From Kalmusia sp. IMI 367209 (Eukaryota; Ascomycota; Dothideomycetes; Pleosporales; Didymosphaeriaceae), in NCBI GenBank assembly GCA_027946365.1, contig JAPEUQ010000006.1, forward strand, positions 62,001 to 126,000: a DNA stretch of 64,000 nucleotides, read 5' to 3'. The notes beneath the pieces are model-generated. The model saw nothing but the letters and a program-made list of their open reading frames with translations. It did no database searches and had not been told where the DNA came from. Shown here piece after piece: positions 43,474-56,143 of this stretch. Position 1 is the first letter of the stretch, and the number at the start of each line of letters is the position of its first letter. The position numbers and the translations under genes are program-made.

Positions 43474-46096
43474 ATGGCGTCGCTGGGTGAGGAGCTGCTT
43501 AACGTTGTCAACCGCTTGCAGGACCTCGTCTTCAATACCATTGGCAATGACTCCCTCGATTTACCTCAGATTGTACGTGTGCCCCTCCCCTGGCGCGGAC
43601 CGCGTCGCAGAAGCCGGAAGCAGTCTTGCGCCTGCAGCTATCCACGTAAAATTGAGCTTTTGCGCTGATTTCATTAGGTGGTCGTAGGATCGCAATCATC
43701 TGGAAAGTCATCCGTCCTCGAGAATATTGTAGGCAGAGACTTTTTGCCACGAGGGAGCGGCATCGTTACGCGGCGGCCGCTGATTCTGCAACTCATCAAC
43801 CTTCCGAGCGACCGCGAAGACAGGCCTGACCATGATGAGGTGCATGTTCCACATACTCCCGCCAGCGTTGCAGGACAGCAGGAATGGGGAGAGTTCCTCC
43901 ACCATCCGGGTCGGAGGTTCTATGACTTCGCCGAGGTTAAGCGCGAAATCGAGGCAGAGACCGCTAGGATAGCTGGAAACAACAAAGGCATCAACCGACA
44001 GCCCATCAATCTGAAAATATATTCTCCGCACGTTCTGAGCTTGACATTGGTCGATTTGCCCGGTCTCACAAAGGTACCTTGAGTGTCACCCAGAGCCAAG
44101 ATAGTGCTTACAAGTACAGGTACCTATTGGCGACCAACCTACAGACATTGAAAAGCAGACACGCAACCTCATCACCGAGTATATTGCGAAGCCCAATAGT
44201 GTCATCCTTGCCGTCTCGCCCGCAAACGTTGATCTGGTCAATTCGGAGGCCCTGAAACTTGCCAGACATGTCGACCCAATGGGCAAGAGGACCATCGGAG
44301 TCCTCACGAAACTTGATCTTATGGATCATGGAACGAATGCTTTGGACATCCTCTCTGGTCGAGTATACCCGCTCAAGCTTGGCTTCATTGGCATCGTCAA
44401 CCGCTCGCAGCAAGATATCCAAAGCGGCAAGTCACTCGCGGATGCTCTTTCGGCGGAGCGCGACTTTTTTAGACACCACCCGGCATACAGGAACATGGCG
44501 AATCGATGTGGTACCCAATTTCTTGCAAAGAGCCTGAATCAGACCCTCATGGCTCATATTCGGGATCGCCTACCGGACATCAAGGCTCGTTTGAACACGC
44601 TGATGGGGCAGACCCAACAAGAGCTTGCGAGCTACGGCGATGCAGCTTTCACCGGGAAAGAGCATCGTGGCTCGCTGATACTGCAACTTATGACCCGCTT
44701 CGCTTCGTCCTTCATCGCTTCCATCGATGGTACATCCGCTGAGATCTCCACAAAGGAATTGTGCGGTGGCGCTAGAATCTATTATATTTTCAACTCAGTG
44801 TTCGGAAACTCTCTGGAACAGGTAGATCCCACGCAGAACCTATCTGTGTTGGACATACGAACCGCGATCCGAAACTCGACCGGCCCGCGCCCGAGCTTGT
44901 TCGTTCCAGAACTGGCATTTGATCTTCTAGTGAAACCCCAGATCAAGTTATTGGAAATTCCAAGTCAACGCTGCGTCGAGCTCGTCTACGAGGAGCTTAT
45001 CAAGATATGCCACACCTGCGGATCCACAGAGTTGACCCGTTACCCCCGGTTACAGGGCAAACTTATCGAAGTGGTTTCCGACCTTTTGCGAGAACGACTT
45101 GGACCCTGCTCGTCCTATGTTGGATCCTTAATTGACATTCAACGCGCATACATTAATACCAACCACCCTAATTTCCTGGGCGCAGCGGCTGCCATGTCAT
45201 CCGTTATCAATGACAAGGAACAACGCGAGAAAAAGCTTGCACTTGATGCGGAGAGGAAGAAGCGAGAGCGACGGAGGCTAAAGGAGTTAAATGGAGTAAA
45301 TGGCGAGGTAGCTGAGGTTGAAGAGGAAGGCGACGCTGCGAACGAGAAAATTCTCCCCCTTCGGAAACATCAAGCGCAAGCGAGTCGCAGCATGTCACCA
45401 GCAGTAGGCCGGTTGTTGAATGGATCTCACAACAGTGTTACCAGTGCCCTTAATGGTCATCGGGCACGTTCACCTCCGCCATTGGGCGGTTCCGGATCAG
45501 CGCGAGACAGCTTCTTGAACTACTTCTTCGGCAAAGACGGTGCACCATCAAATCCTAATCCACTGGAGAGCAGACCGGGAAGTAGACATGTCAGCCAGAA
45601 CACCGAGCCTAGTATTGCTCAGAGTTTCCGGAGAGGTGACACTCGGCAACCGGCCCACGTGTTGGAGATGGTGCCGGATGATGACGACGTGATTAGCCCT
45701 ATCAGAGACACGTTTGAGGGCGGATTCGTAAGTCTTCGAGTGATGTTTACTTTACTCTCCATACTGACTTTGGTTTAGCCCTCGGATGCCGAACAAGCAC
45801 CCGCTATGACTGAACGCGAAGCGCTCGAGACTGAACTCATTCGTCGCCTTATCTCATCCTACTTTAACATTGTCCGCGAAACAGTCGCAGACCAAGTACC
45901 CAAAGCTGTTATGCACCTGCTGGTCAACCACTCCAAGGATGTTGTTCAGAACCGGCTAGTGAGCGAATTATACAAGGAAGATCTCTTTCAAGAGCTTCTT
46001 TACGAAGACGACACCATCAAGGCCGAGCGTGAGAAGTGCGAGAAGCTGCTCAAGACATACAAGGAGGCAGCGAAGATCGTGGGCGAGGTGCTATAG
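43474..46096 (+). CDS. DNM1: Dynamin-related GTPase Dnm1 (mitochondrial/peroxisomal fission)
   Basis: Large GTPase that assembles around mitochondria and peroxisomes and constricts them. Exons 43474-43572, 43678-44073, 44120-45727 and 45779-46096, all introns phase 0 (105, 46, 51 nt); 806 aa. The GTPase domain has the P-loop GSQSSGKSS (about 36-44), DLPGLTK (about 159-165), TKLD (about 228) and NRSQQDI. The middle domain follows, then a variable charged, Ser-rich insert (about 590-690) that contains [11 protein letters not shown], a hallmark of Dnm1 rather than Vps1. The GED occupies the last 100 residues ([20 protein letters not shown]). No PH domain and no mitochondrial signal, as expected; recruitment is by adaptors. 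Confidence 0.95.
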
Positions 46097-47118
46097 GCGA
46101 TGCTTTAGAGGCCCACTGTAACACGACCGATGTACGAATTTCCCTGTAGGTTTAAAAGTCGTGTGTGAATAGCTAAAGGTCTCTGCTTTGATTTTGACCA
46201 CGGGGTTCGGAGGCCGCCTGCTTTTGGTCTCTTAATCGCATATTTCTACTCTTCTGGCACCCGAGACATGGGTGGCAGGGCGTTTTTACGGCTCCACTTC
46301 GAATCGTGCGTGAGGGTGATAATGGTGTATCATAGCTCCGAGAAGAGATGCGGCGCGTGTATAGAATATATATGCTTCGACATTGTTATCTGGCTTGTAA
46401 ACATGTCTTGGCGGGCCTGCACTTCCTATCTAAGTCTAATTTGGATCTATGCCAGACTTCTTCAATGAGAACGATGGCGAGGACGTGTCTGCAGGACTCA
46501 CAGCTAGTATCGGACTGGACGCAGGGTGGTCGTTTTCGAAACCCTCCCTGTGTCGAATCAGCCTCCTGCACGCCACACTCGTAAGCCTCGCGCAAGCGTG
46601 TCACGGCACACCTCCGTATGAAACACTTGCCACGTCCCATTTGCTTCCCGCACCGAGCACGTGAAATAAGTGAATTCGAGTGGGAGAATGTTTCGAGAGA
46701 AAGGGATTGGGAAGGGATGTGTCACGCCACCTTTCAAACATGAATGGTTTGCGCGTGGAGGGTGGTGGTAAGCGCTGACTAGGGTTTCGGCTACGCTGCT
46801 TCGCTTTAGAGGCGGGCAGGCCCGACGTTCAGACGACTTCGTTTCTTGCCGTCGCTCGCTGCCCGCTACACGTCCACGGGCTCTCCCCTTCGATTCTACA
46901 CCACCGCTTTGATAGTGGAATTTAATTCAGTCGTATATTATTCTTTACACGACAGCCGGCTGTCCTTGCAACTATCCGCACTGCATCTACCCACACGCCC
47001 TTCTTTCTTCAGACGCAAAAGCAAACTGCGTCCTCCCGCGAGACATATCCACCTCTCAGCCGGTTGAATAATCTCTCGACGACCTACACTTCTCAAAGGA
47101 CATTGCCCACTAGCATCA
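46097..47118. other. Intergenic, nothing supported
   Basis: 3' UTR of DNM1, then a spacer and pyrimidine-rich leader of the 69-aa membrane protein. Short frames at 46268-46664 in three phases show no motif. Confidence 0.5.
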
Positions 47119-47328
47119 ATGGCGCTCGAGTTCCTAGCCCCGATTACCACGCCCGAAGCGCTGCGCAGCGTGCAAGCCGATAGCCGGCCGCTCATCACCA
47201 CGATCCTGGTCATTATTGCGTTGGCGCTAGAGATTACGCTGTGTTGGTACATTGCGTTCGCGACGCGGGATCCGACAAAGAAGAGGGAGCCGAAGTGGCA
47301 GCAGTTCAAGGGCTGGTTCAAGAAATAG
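47119..47328 (+). CDS. 69-aa single-pass membrane protein
   Basis: Intronless frame of 69 aa with ATG in good context (atcaATGGC). Residues 1-24 are soluble (MALEFLAPITTPEALRSVQA), 25-45 form one hydrophobic helix (LITTILVIIALALEITLCWY), and the tail is basic and aromatic (DPTKKREPKWQQFKGWFKK), which predicts a cytosolic or matrix-facing C-terminus. The family is not recognised. Short length and clear topology suggest a subunit or accessory of a membrane complex; that is inference. Confidence 0.65.
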   Translation: MALEFLAPITTPEALRSVQADSRPLITTILVIIALALEITLCWYIAFATRDPTKKREPKWQQFKGWFKK

Positions 47329-48108
47329 ATGAGAAGGCACTGAGAGGAGGATGGTTTGGGCATACCATGTTAGAGATAGGGGAATGAAGGGGTATTCGTG
47401 ACAAGTGGAGGGTGGTGTAATGGGTGGGTAGGTGACTTGGGAACGCGGTCTTTTTTAGATATAAATACTTTTCTATCATATTCTCTACATGCGTATCTTT
47501 CGTTGGCATCACTAGAAGCTGCGTCACACAATATATTGATACTTGCACTAGCTTTAAGCGGTCCATATCTAGGCTCACAAACATAAAATTGGAGATGTGG
47601 AGTGAGCATTCCCATCTTTTATCTGTGAGTTGTGCACCATGTTGATAGGCGTACGAGCTCAGACGTGATCCTAGAAGTGACGTATAGTCAGAAAGGTTGA
47701 TATTGCGTTCCTTTTGTACAAAGCATATCTTTTTCTAGGTTAAACACTATTAAGGTATCGGTTCGTAAAATGTGCGTTCTGCCTAGATGTCTTCATCGAG
47801 AGTTATTTGAGGGCACTTGTCCTGGGAAATTTGTGCACATGTAGAACTGCAGTATCTGGTGTCCGACATTGACGAAGCTATCGGTAGATACCAAGTTCTT
47901 CTATTCAGCTTGTCTGTTCATCTCGAATTTGGAGTAAGCATGTATATTGGAACGTTACAACCGCCGGGTCTATACTGTACATAGAGTACACAAATACAAG
48001 AGGTGATATCTCGCATTATGACTTTCCGCTACTTCACTTTTGCTGTCCTCGCTAGCCGCTGCTGTATTTACCTCAAGCCATGCCAAACAAAAGAAATAAT
48101 TCCCGCGC
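47329..48108. other. Intergenic between convergent genes
   Basis: AT-rich; probably 3' UTRs of the 69-aa protein gene and of the subunit e gene. Nothing else seen. Confidence 0.5.
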
Positions 48109-48608
48109 TCATTTCTCATCCGTGATGCCGAGAACGGCGTTTAGGTCAGCGTTCGGGTCCTTGGGGTCTGCATTCGCTGTGGAGATTGTTAGCACTGCTC
48201 TTGAAATCCACCGTTCTCTTCAAACTTTCCGCCCTAGAGGGCCGAAAGTTGTAGGAGAGGCCAGTAAATGGGAGACGGCGGCAACGTACCACCGCCAGAT
48301 GACTGCTTCGGCTGTTCTGATGAATGTGTCTTTGCCCACTCAGCCTTCGCCTGCTGAATCAGTGACTCCTTCTGCTGGTATTCGTGCTGCTTCGCCTGCA
48401 ATCGCTCGCGCGACGATATCGAGACCTGGTTGTAGATGCCGTAGAAGACGCCGGTGGCCAGGGCGGACCATCGGAGGACCTGCGCTCATCGCATTAGCAG
48501 CCATCCTCACGTTGACAGAGCTTATCGAAGCTCTTTCATGCCTCGTAGGGCACATTGAGAGCCCTATTGGGCCTTTAGACGTACGTTAACCCCCACGGAA
48601 GTAGACAT
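48109..48608 (-). CDS. TIM11: Mitochondrial F1Fo-ATP synthase subunit e
   Basis: Inner-membrane subunit that dimerises ATP synthase and helps shape cristae. Exons on the minus strand: 48585-48608, 48290-48479 and 48109-48176; introns 105 and 113 nt; 93 aa. The spliced start reads MSTSVGVNVLRWSALATGVF. The single N-terminal helix carries the GxxxG dimer motif (TGVFYGIYN). A heptad-rich charged segment follows (SSRERLQAKQHEYQQKESLI), and the protein ends DLNAVLGITDEK. Length and motif order match fungal subunit e. It is head-to-head with the dynein intermediate chain gene. Confidence 0.93.
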
Positions 48609-49007
48609 CGTGACCGTCGCTGCTGGGACGCTCGGGAAGGCAGGTGCGCGTCGAGCGTGTCCAATGGCAGAGAACTTAAATGAGCGACGGGCTTCGATGG
48701 CGTCTCGTCGTTCGGGAGAGGAGCGGGCGCTTGGCTGGCGGAGAGGATGGTGTGCAGCTGTGGAGTGAGGTTCTTCGCCCGAAATCTTGCGCGAGGCAAG
48801 CACGGGTCCCGCCGAGGAAGGTCCGACCGTCCCTACTTGGCGCGTTTTTGGGAGCACCCAAGCTCGACACATGTTTACCCTCACTCAGAGCATTGCTTTA
48901 GAGCTTCAAATAGAAGAGCGAAGCCCTGACTTCTCTCGAGATATCTAGTTTCATCATTTCGCACCAGCAGACTGCGCTCGGGCGGACTCAGGCCCACACC
49001 CTCCACC
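48609..49007. promoter_or_regulatory. Bidirectional promoter of subunit e and dynein intermediate chain
   Basis: 399 bp between two divergent starts. Both transcripts must begin here. No TATA box is obvious, and the ORFs within it have no motif. Confidence 0.6.
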
Positions 49008-51251
49008 ATGGACTCCACCATAGCGCAACGTCGCGAAGAGATACTCGCAAAGAAGGCCAAGCTTGCAGAGCTAAAGAAACAGCGTGAGATACGAAAAGCA
49101 GAGCATGCGCAGAGGCAGTCGCTGAGCGGATCGCCTGCGAAAGAAGTACGAAACCAAGTTCACTCTTTTGACAGCAATCAATTAATCACTCGAACAACAG
49201 ATATTGCAACCTACACCACGACGGACGGACGAGCAGAAGCGCGAAATAGAGGCATACATTAGTGGTATATTAGGTGATAGTCGGCCCAGTTCAGTACAGC
49301 CAGGATCCCCCGCTGGTGGACGAGCGACACGACCGACCTCCGTTATCAGTGCAAGCCAATTAAGCAGCGACAATGAAGCGCAGGCTGGAGCACAGTATCA
49401 GGTGCCCGTGAGCATGGTTGATCATGGCATGCAGACATTGTCTATTGGATCGCTGGCCACGGTCTTCGAGTACAACGGCGAGGATGTGGGACCACCGCCA
49501 AAGAGGGAGAAAGAAGTCATCACATACAGCAAAGGTGTACAGGCGGACATAGAGTGGAGTCCAGAGAGGCGACGAGGATCGGGAGGCAGTGATTCAGAGC
49601 GAGACGACAGCCCGACCCGGTCACCGCGCGCGAGCAAGCGATTGAGCCGCAGGCAAAAGGAGAGGGATGAAGAGATCCGTTTGCAATTGAAGAAGGAGAT
49701 TGAAGATGAAATCAGGGCGGCACAGAAGGCAGCAGAGGCCGGAGAAGTGCAGACGGCCTCGGGCGAGAATTATCCCTTCAAGACCCTCTCGAATGAGGAG
49801 TTAACGGCTGTGGAGAACTCAGACGACTTTATCGATTTCGTGGAGAGGAGCACAAAAGTCCTGGAGCGCGCGCTGGATCAACAGCTGGACTATGATATTT
49901 TAGCCGACTATGCGCTAGGAGGTGCGAATGTAGACGAAGAGGATGAGGGATACGGATCGAGTGGAGGGAAGAAAGGTCGACGGATAAAAGAGATTGCCCA
50001 GTTCTGGGATGAGAGGTGGAGCAAGAAAAGGATGGTCTCAGATCTGGGCTTCTCTACAAAGGTACGGGGAAAGTCTTCTAGGATCATGTTGGCCATGCTA
50101 ACAGATTGCAGTTCCCAGAGCTTGTCCTCGCCTCCTACACTAAAAATCCATCCGCTCCGCATGATCCGGATGGCCTCATTCAAGTATGGAATCTACACAT
50201 GCATGATCGGCCAGAGTACATATTCCATGCCCAATCCGATATCCTTACCGCCAAGTTTTCTCCTTTTCATCCCAACCTCATTATCGGTGGCGCATACTCA
50301 GGCCAAGTCTTGCTTTGGGACACTCGGGCAAAGTCATCGCCTGTGCAGAAAACACCGCTCACAGGATCCGGACACACGCATCCTGTCTACTCTATCGACA
50401 TTGTGGGCACGCAAAATGCAAACAACATTATATCAGCCTCCACGGACGGCGTAGTATGCGGATGGACCGTAGACATGCTCTCACAACCACAGGAGTTTCT
50501 CGAGCTCACCTCACCACCACCCGCAAAGACAGACGATATGGCTGTCACTTGCATCGCCTTCCCGCAGTCCGATCCGACCTACTTCCTTGCCGGCACGGAA
50601 GAAGGCTCCATCTACCCCTGCCATCGCTACGACCGCGCCGGCGCCAAGGCGGGTGTCGATGGCCGCGTCAAGTACGCCGGTCACGCGGCACCAGTCATGA
50701 GTCTCGACTTCCACCCTGCGAAGGGCCAGATTGACCTCGGAGACCTTGTCCTCAGCTCAAGCGTGGACTGGAGTGTCAAGCTCTGGAAAGTGCGGCCTCC
50801 GGCTGCAACAGGTCCTTCGAATACGTTAGCTCCTGGAGCCGCGCAGCAAGTCACGCCCATCCTAGACATCGCGCGGGAAGACCTCGTCTACGACGCCCGC
50901 TGGTCGCCTGTCAAGCCCTCGGTTTTCGCCCTCGTAGACGGCGCTGGTAGTCTCGAGGTGTGGGACTTGAATGTTGATGTCGAGGTTCCTGTGCAGAAGA
51001 TCACACCGAGCGAGAACAAGAGAGGCGCTTTGTCGGGTGGTATGGGATACATGAACAGGAGTTTAAACAAGTTGACATGGGAGAGGAATGAGGGGAGGAG
51101 AGTCGCAATGGCTGGTATGGATGGCGTTGTTACGGTCTTTGAAGTTGGTGGGGACTTGGGTGGTGTGGAGACGAGGGGAGAGGAGTGGAGCGGGGTCAAG
51201 AGGTTGGTGGGCAGGCTGGAGGGCGCGAGCGAGGGCGTGAATGGAAAGTGA
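49008..51251 (+). CDS. Cytoplasmic dynein intermediate chain (WD40)
   Basis: Scaffold of cytoplasmic dynein that links heavy chain, light chains and dynactin. Exons 49008-49145, 49201-50061 and 50112-51251; introns 55 and 50 nt, phase 0; 712 aa. The N-terminus is a charged coiled coil (about 5-40, RREEILAKKAKLAELKKQRE) that in this family binds dynactin p150. A Ser-rich linker follows, with KGVQAD (a short motif of the kind that binds light chain). A second charged helix is at about 190-230, then at least five WD-type repeats from about 330 (LIQVWNLHM, GQVLLWDTR, GVVCGWTVD, WSVKLWKVR, GSLEVWDLN, GVVTVFEVG). Length and layout match fungal dynein IC. Confidence 0.93.
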
Positions 51252-52920
51252 GCACATATTTTTGAGGGCATGTCTCCTAACTCTATAGTAGCGCGGGGCT
51301 TATTGAATTCGGGGCAGAGGGGAAAGCTTTGGAGTGGGCTTCATGTAGTGAGCATTTCTCGGCGTTGCAGGCTTGTTTGACATACCCCATCACGCTTTGC
51401 TTTGCGACAATACGATTCTCTAATACTAGTCCGTTGATATAAACTTTTTCATCGCTAGAAGCACTGCTCTTGTATATCTTGAGCACACTGTATCGATTAT
51501 CAATACGAACGTATATTCAATCCGACTTTCTCTTCCCTCGTAGCCGATGGTGGAACCTCTTCGCTTCGTCACCCTCATCGCTCACAAATCAGCCAACCAG
51601 GGCGAAGTATCTCGCGATTTATCAAATTTAGAACCAGTTTCTTCTCAGAAAGAAGATTGTTGTTTTTGTCCTCTGATAATAACCCTTTTGTTTTCTTAGC
51701 TACTACGGACATCTACTTTGTTGTCATTTTGTCACGCAGAAGTTTGTTTCAAGACACAGCTTACATTCGTGATATAGATTCGCGTGCATATATGGACGCT
51801 TATGATTCTTGTATTTGTCTCGTTGGAGGGAATCCTATAGCAAATCGCTGTCCGAATTGCTCAAGTCATGCGATCTGCTATTATAAGGCGGCTCCTGACT
51901 GGCACTTGGTCCATTTCTACGTTCGTGTCTAGTAGGCTGGTGGAGCCTGCGACTAGTGTCAGGTCATACACCATTCGCTTTTTCCCAAAGCTTGAAGGGT
52001 TCCAACTTGATGCTTTCCCACCTGAAGAGCTCAAGATGTGCTGCTTGAAAGGTATAATAGCCCACAGAGGTATGTTTTACGACTACCGACGCATAATGCT
52101 GCTCAATTTGAGGGATGTGCCTGGCCGGTTTCTACCAATAAGCGAGGACACCGGTAGTTGCTCCAGCGCATAGGTTCTCCCTGAAGACAGCTCCCTCCCA
52201 ATTCAATTCTGTAGGCAGTGGCTCTGGAGGGGCTTCCATGGTATGCTGGCCTGCTCCCAGCGTCATATCAATACGCGTATGGGTTGCGAAGGGGTTGTGA
52301 ATTACAAATTGAGACAAATAGTCGCACCGTCCTCACTATTCCCATTGGAAGACCTATGATCAGCTGATTTGATGCTATACACAGTACTAAAGTCGATCTT
52401 TAGTGAAGGAAGGCTGCTTAAGACTGCACAGGGCGGAAAAGTCCTGTGGCGCGTCCATACCATGTACGTCGCCCAAAGCTTCGGATAGGCGGAGTCTGCG
52501 AATCAGGGGTTGGCTCCACGGCCATCGCGGTGGATTCACGCGCAATGTCGACTATGAAAGAGTAAATCCTTTGCGTCTATATCAACTTCATGGTCAAGAG
52601 TAGGATGTGTTACCTCTGGCTCTAGTTTCCATAGTTGAACTGACAAAGCGCTAATCAGGGATCGCCCACTGGCTAAGGCCCACAGTTCACACCAATGATT
52701 TAACGAGTCATGTTGTCGTGACCCTGGCTCGCTTAGGACCCTGGTCTGTCTTGTGGAGGCTCGCTTATCTTTGAATACGCAGAAAATTGTCTGGCATCTA
52801 ACTACCGCCACACATGTAGATTATAGATATATATTTTTGAAGCGCAATATCTCACATCTCTCAGAGAACGGTCTTATGGTGTAAGTCTATGATTGGCAAC
52901 GTGGTCAAGATACTTTACTA
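51252..52920. other. Long AT-rich intergenic region
   Basis: No gene is supported. Frames at 51657-52173 are short, AT-driven and without motif. This marks the start of a gene-poor zone running to about 60.4 kb. Confidence 0.45.
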
Positions 52921-53011
52921 ATTCTTCTTCAGCTAGTGGTATGATTCTCGCTTAGGGAGCAATCCTGAGCATATTTGCGAGAGGCCCCGCGTTCGAATCG
53001 CGGTAAGACCC
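52921..53011 (+). tRNA. tRNA-Pro (AGG) with intron, acceptor stem degenerate
   Basis: The D-loop (AGCTAGTGGTATGATT), anticodon stem CTCGC/GCGAG, loop TTAGGG...T with anticodon AGG, and a T-arm CCGCG-TTCGAAT-CGCGG are clear. A roughly 17-nt intron (about 52957-52973) follows the base after the anticodon, as usual for fungal tRNA introns. The 3' acceptor strand TAAGACC would need GGTCTTA at the 5' end, but the sequence has ATTCTTC, pairing only in the middle, with one extra base before the D-arm. So it is either a pseudogene or a divergent copy. Confidence 0.6.
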
Positions 53012-54223
53012 CATCTAAACCCTTTGGGGTTTCTTTTTAGTGTCCTGCACTACAGGGTACCATCTTTTTGCTTCTCAACATTGTTCAGACCTTTATTACA
53101 GCTTTCATCAATACATGTTTTAGTCTTGTATACATTAAGAATACTCATGTTGGAGATGTAATTTTTGAGATGAGTGCCTGGAGCTCAGTGCGTGTGCACA
53201 GCTTTGTTTTCCGATAGCTCGTACGATCATCAATAGAGATCACAGAGTTACACAAAACATGGATTAGTTAGTCTACTTGTCTTATTCTAGTAGCCTTACA
53301 AAATCGCGTGGTCCTTTCTGAGCCGTGATTAGCCGGGGTGAATGAATAGTAAGTATATGCTTGTTTCTTGCCGATAGTTTTTCGCGTTAACGACATACCG
53401 TCAAATCGAATCTAGGGGCTTTTTGCAGTAGAAAACAATAGTTGCTAGATGCGATATTTGCTAAACTAATCTAGATGTTCTGCCTCACTTACACTATCCT
53501 TTTTAGCCAGATTTCAACTCAAATGTAAGCCTTTCTTGCTCGTCCTCGTACGCGATTATCCCATCCATAAATGGTGGGAATTCCATCACCAGCGCCTGAC
53601 AAAGGGTTTGAAATAACGCCTCCCTGGAAATCGTGATAAGTAGGAGCTTTGACAGTGGACTTTCGTTACGCCTCGATTCGTGTATCCAGGGCCAAACTCA
53701 ATCTCCATTCGATATTCGTCTTGGTGGTGTAGAGTAGTAATTGTCACCGTCATAGCTTCTTGGGTTTACTATATTCCGTAATTACAGAGTGGGACTGCAC
53801 ACATTCTCATTCCCAAGCGGTGCACTACATATGGCAGCGATTGAAAGGGCCGAGTGCTGATTGAAATGAATGACCTTAGCGCAAGAAGGGGTCGTGATCA
53901 AACCATTCCAGCTGTTTTGTGGGAAAATCCACGTCAGGGGAGAGCATAAACTGGACGATATCACAATAAGGAAGAAATACATAATAGCTACAATACTTAG
54001 TCAAAAGGTTAAAGACTTGATATAGGTTGTTTCACCCCATGATACACGATATGAAGGGGTCCACCTTAAAGTTTCAACGTGGTACTGTATATCGAAGATG
54101 AAAGTAAGACGAGCGATGCCTCAATCGTTGGATTTAATCACGTCAGGAGAAGAAGTGAAAGAGTTCAGTCTCAAGCACCCATTTGTCAGGTCACTATTTA
54201 GATACTGACCTAACACTTTCCCT
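53012..54223. other. AT-rich gene-poor region, nothing supported
   Basis: Directly after the tRNA is a short T-rich tract (gtttcttttta), a possible Pol III terminator. The remainder has only short frames without motifs. Confidence 0.5.
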
Positions 54224-55458
54224 CTATTTGACAGCGACGTTACCAGGCAAAACGGTTAGCCCTATTCGCATATCGTCAGCACACGAAATACCATTATCAC
54301 AAGGAGCCAAAGCACTTACAGCTATCGTAGTCCTCACCCACCATATCCTTGACCGTACACTTATTCTGCTGTGCGATGCTCTGCGTCTTCAATGTCGGAG
54401 CAGACACATACGTGTGTCCATCCAAATGCTTCTGCAAGCTATCGTCCTTCCAGCCAAATAGGTAATCTGCATGCGAGGAGTATCCAGTGCTGTCTCCACT
54501 GCTCCATACAAACGGCTGGCTACCATCTGCGGGCCAGTCCGCCTTGTTGTTGAACGCCTTGGTGTCCCAGACCGTCTCAAGGAGAATCTGTGGGAGACGC
54601 ACTGGATGCGTCTTAGGGCACGGCCCTCCAGATTCGAAAGTGCCTGACTCGGGATACGCGACGTGATCTTGATGGTTCGGGCTGTCGACGTTGACGCCGT
54701 CCCAGCATGTGGGAAATCTGTGGTTCGCCATGATGACAGCGGGGCAGGGTTGCGTGGGGAAGTTGATCGTCTCCGGCTCGCGCGTGCCCTCGTTCTGCAT
54801 GCAAATGTAGGTAAGTTGACGGAAGTTGCGGGCTTCTTCGCGGTTATTGTAGTTGACATTTCCTACGAGCATGCGGAAACCGGGCTTGAAGGCTGTGACC
54901 TTAGATTTTTGCGCAGTGTCGAAAAGTGCGTCGGACATGTAGTAGACCATCATGCCGCCTTGTGTGCTCTCTATGCCTTGCTGGGGTCGTTGCGGAACGC
55001 GCTTGAAGGTACCATTCTTGCCTCTGAAATATAGGACTGCAGTCCAATAGTTTGAGCTGTGGTGTGATGGCATGAGTTAGCGCATGTCATAAAGATAGAA
55101 TATCGAGTGTTGATCGCCGACGAAGAAGGTGATCACGCGGCCTCTTGAAACGTCTCTAAAATCGACTTACTACCCGCAAGTCAGTACAATATAGCTGGTC
55201 TTCTTTCAATACACTTACCAAGTCTTCCGAGAATTGGCAGCTAGTGCATGTCGAAAGCTTCACCAGATCATGTGTCGATGGGTCCATCGTAATGTTAAAC
55301 GAGTTGCCTCCAATGATTTGATGTAAATGGGGGGAGGGACTTTGTCCAGGATTGACCAACGGATCGAGACGCTGAATGCTCGATTTTGCACAACCGAAAC
55401 GGAGAAGTGCATTAACAGGCGCAAGCAGCCCGAGGGCGGTGATGAAGGCGCTCTTCAT
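54224..55458 (-). CDS. Secreted DUF1996 protein
   Basis: Secreted fungal protein with a DUF1996 domain, of unknown function. First exon 55219-55458 (signal peptide MKSAFITALGLLAPVNALLRFGC, then NPGQSPSPHLHQIIGGNSFN and CTSCQFSEDL). Main exon 54320-55056 (SNYWTAVLYFRGKNGTFKRV, TFPTCWDG-like FPTCWDGVNVDSPNHQDHVA and GPCPKTHPVRLPQILLETVW). Last exon 54224-54261 (WLTVLPG end), joined by a 58-nt intron. Between exon 1 and the main exon lie 162 nt; the GTAAGT donor and CACAG acceptor do not keep phase (DL/SNYW), so there is a further small exon or a base error. Domain order and Cys/His content match the family. Head-to-head with the Cys-rich gene at 56144. Confidence 0.8.
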
Positions 55459-56143
55459 CGTGACAGCGCAGTAGTATAGATGCACTCTTCCAGTAAACAA
55501 ATAAGTGGTAAAAAAAGCACGTTCGATGTACTCAGTAAAATCCGGCACTCCGCACTGAGGATTTGGTCACATAATTATTGTGCTGGGCAGTGACGATAAA
55601 CATTCCCCAACACCAGTTGCCGTGGTGCTGACGCACTGATGGAGAAGTGTAGATTGATTTGCCTTCGCGATAAATTGCCCGCTCATATGCTTGCATGCGC
55701 CGAGCGGCAAACTGCTTTCGGGAGTTGGGGTTAATCTAGGTCGATATTAGCGAAGGGCCAATGTAACACATTGCCCCAAGAATCATGAGCTGCTTTGACC
55801 AATACAAGCTGATGCTGGATAGTTTCGTGTTACTCAACCGAGCTCATCGTTTTCACTTGTTCGTGTTCAGGGATGTACCATTAGTGCCTTTATGGGCGGA
55901 CAGATGATCCCGACCCTCATTCCCCAGGAATTTTATGTCTCCAGATCACTGCCACGTTCTTGCATAGTGTGACATGCAGCTCCCGCATAACCTTGAATTC
56001 CTTATCAGACATCGTTGAGGTTGTTCCGAGAATACTTAGATAGTGCTCAACCAAGATCTCCTCTCGGCAGACAACTTTACATATTTTTTAAACCAACTCT
56101 TCACGGTGCATTTGGTGCAACACAACTTTGGACTATCGCAACG
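55459..56143. promoter_or_regulatory. Shared upstream region of DUF1996 and Cys-rich genes
   Basis: 685 bp between two divergent starts of secreted-protein genes. No gene inside. Confidence 0.5.
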
